Part shown: in pieces, positions 63,116 through 64,000 of the stretch | How positions within the stretch are numbered: the stretch's first letter is position 1 | Layout: each line of letters begins with the position of its first letter | Assembly: GCA_002914845.1 (NCBI GenBank) | Contig: JXTC01000747.1 | Coordinates: 1 to 64,000, forward strand | Direction: 5' to 3' | Source of the DNA: Trema orientale | Taxonomy: Eukaryota > Streptophyta > Magnoliopsida > Rosales > Cannabaceae | DNA: 64,000 nucleotides | The notes under the pieces: model-generated | The model's input: only the letters and a program-made list of their open reading frames with translations | Database searches by the model: none | What the model was told of the DNA's origin: nothing | Program-made: the position numbers and the translations under genes

Positions 63116-64000
63116 GTGAGTGTGTTAGGAGAAGCGATATATATATATATATATATGAAACGCCATGAACGTGTTAGATCGATCTCCAAGATAGATAGAG
63201 AGAAAGAGAGAACGGAGATTCAACGTATGAACCACTGAACCTGGTGCAACTATGGTTTGTCTGTGATCTGATAATTATAATTTTATATATAGGTTTGATT
63301 TGCATAGTATCGTATTTGTCATCGTTTTGTTATTTCCTTGTTTTGTCTGGTCTCCTTTTTTTCTTTTTTTTGGGTGCGATTGATGCGTTTAATTATTTAT
63401 TGATTAGTGCAATTTGTTATTGGCTAAACATATGTGCTTTAACGACTAATTGTCCAATTATAATATTATAGTATAAAGTAGGGGAACTGGGAAGTACTAC
63501 CCTAGTAGACCCTCCAATAAGGGTATAGCCTAGTACTGTATATCTTTTGACCAACGTTATTTTTTCATTGTCAGTTACTCAGTTGGGAAATGGCAGAGTA
63601 GTTTATCATTATTTCTTTTTTTCTATTTTTTTTTTCACTTTAAATTTGAAACATGCGTGGAATATTTTATTCTCAATTCAAGAATTTTGGAGAGAGATAT
63701 TTTTGAATTGATATATATGTATATATGTTTTGTGTTAAAGAAACATGTTTTGCAATCGGAAAAAATATATTTACCTGTTTGCAGATTGGCCTTAATAGAC
63801 ATTTTAAAGACAATTTCTTGTTTTTATATATGATTGACCCAAAAAAAAGTTAAAATCGATAGTTTTTTCAATGGAATGGACCGTTCTCAGAAAAATAAAT
63901 AAATAAATAAATAAAAATTATCTATGGAGGATATGTACCTTGTTATGGATATGGATGGTGGGGACGGTCTTTTTGGTTCAGTTGACGATCGAGAGTGCGA
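63116..64000. other. 3' flank of the WRC gene and intergenic DNA
   Basis: Contains the 3' untranslated region of the WRC gene (an AT microsatellite at 63,137-63,156, then TA-rich sequence), a poly-T run near 63,619-63,636 and an (AATA)n run at 63,892-63,915. No further gene begins before the window ends. Confidence 0.5.

Overview
The window looks like nuclear DNA of a eudicot plant. It is very AT-rich, gene-poor and full of transposon debris. Its four host genes have plant-specific families and short plant-type introns with GT-AG ends. No bacterial, viral or organellar gene block, rRNA gene, functional tRNA gene or CRISPR array is visible. The species cannot be named from the sequence alone.

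Host genes: (1) 3,920-5,592, minus strand: a four-exon HD-Zip class II transcription factor resembling HAT14, 351 aa. (2) 21,982-23,232, minus strand: an uninterrupted 416-aa RING-type E3 ubiquitin ligase of the MUSE1/MUSE2 type, with telomere-box motifs in its leader. (3) 35,290-36,907, minus strand: a four-exon secreted class III peroxidase close to Arabidopsis PER53/PER54, 337 aa. (4) 60,913-63,115, plus strand: a four-exon WRC-domain protein, 440 aa, without the QLQ domain of growth-regulating factors. In every spliced model the exon lengths sum to a multiple of three and all junctions are GT-AG. The four genes are unrelated neighbours; nothing suggests a cluster or shared pathway.

Mobile DNA: the largest element is a decayed Ty1-copia retrotransposon at 43,460-52,223 with equal 563-bp LTRs and a GCACG target duplication. 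It carries two antisense insertions of one long-LTR family, both now solo LTRs. A short non-autonomous LTR element at 32,273-34,432 carries a 354-bp Mutator-like MITE in its left LTR, and its right LTR preserves the empty site. Other datable or classifiable insertions are a hAT-like element with an 8-bp duplication (31,669-32,152), a Mutator-like MITE with a 9-bp duplication (2,330-2,523), a tRNA-derived SINE with an 18-bp duplication (24,216-24,497) and a retroposon with a 16-bp duplication (18,823-19,426). There is also a MITE family with two full copies and a fragment (8,178, 9,946 and 17,165), plus several less certain inverted-repeat elements.

Tandem arrays: a 51-bp palindromic unit repeated five times (12,168-12,431), a roughly 105-bp AT-rich array (24,640-25,110), and 55-bp, 68-bp and 45-bp arrays. 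The two oddest pieces are the 51-bp palindrome array, which stays open as 17-residue repeats, and a CG-rich core full of TTCGACC/GGTCGAA words (29,590-29,950) between long inverted arms. I found no convincing new multi-gene system. The novelty here lies in repeat structure and nested insertion history.
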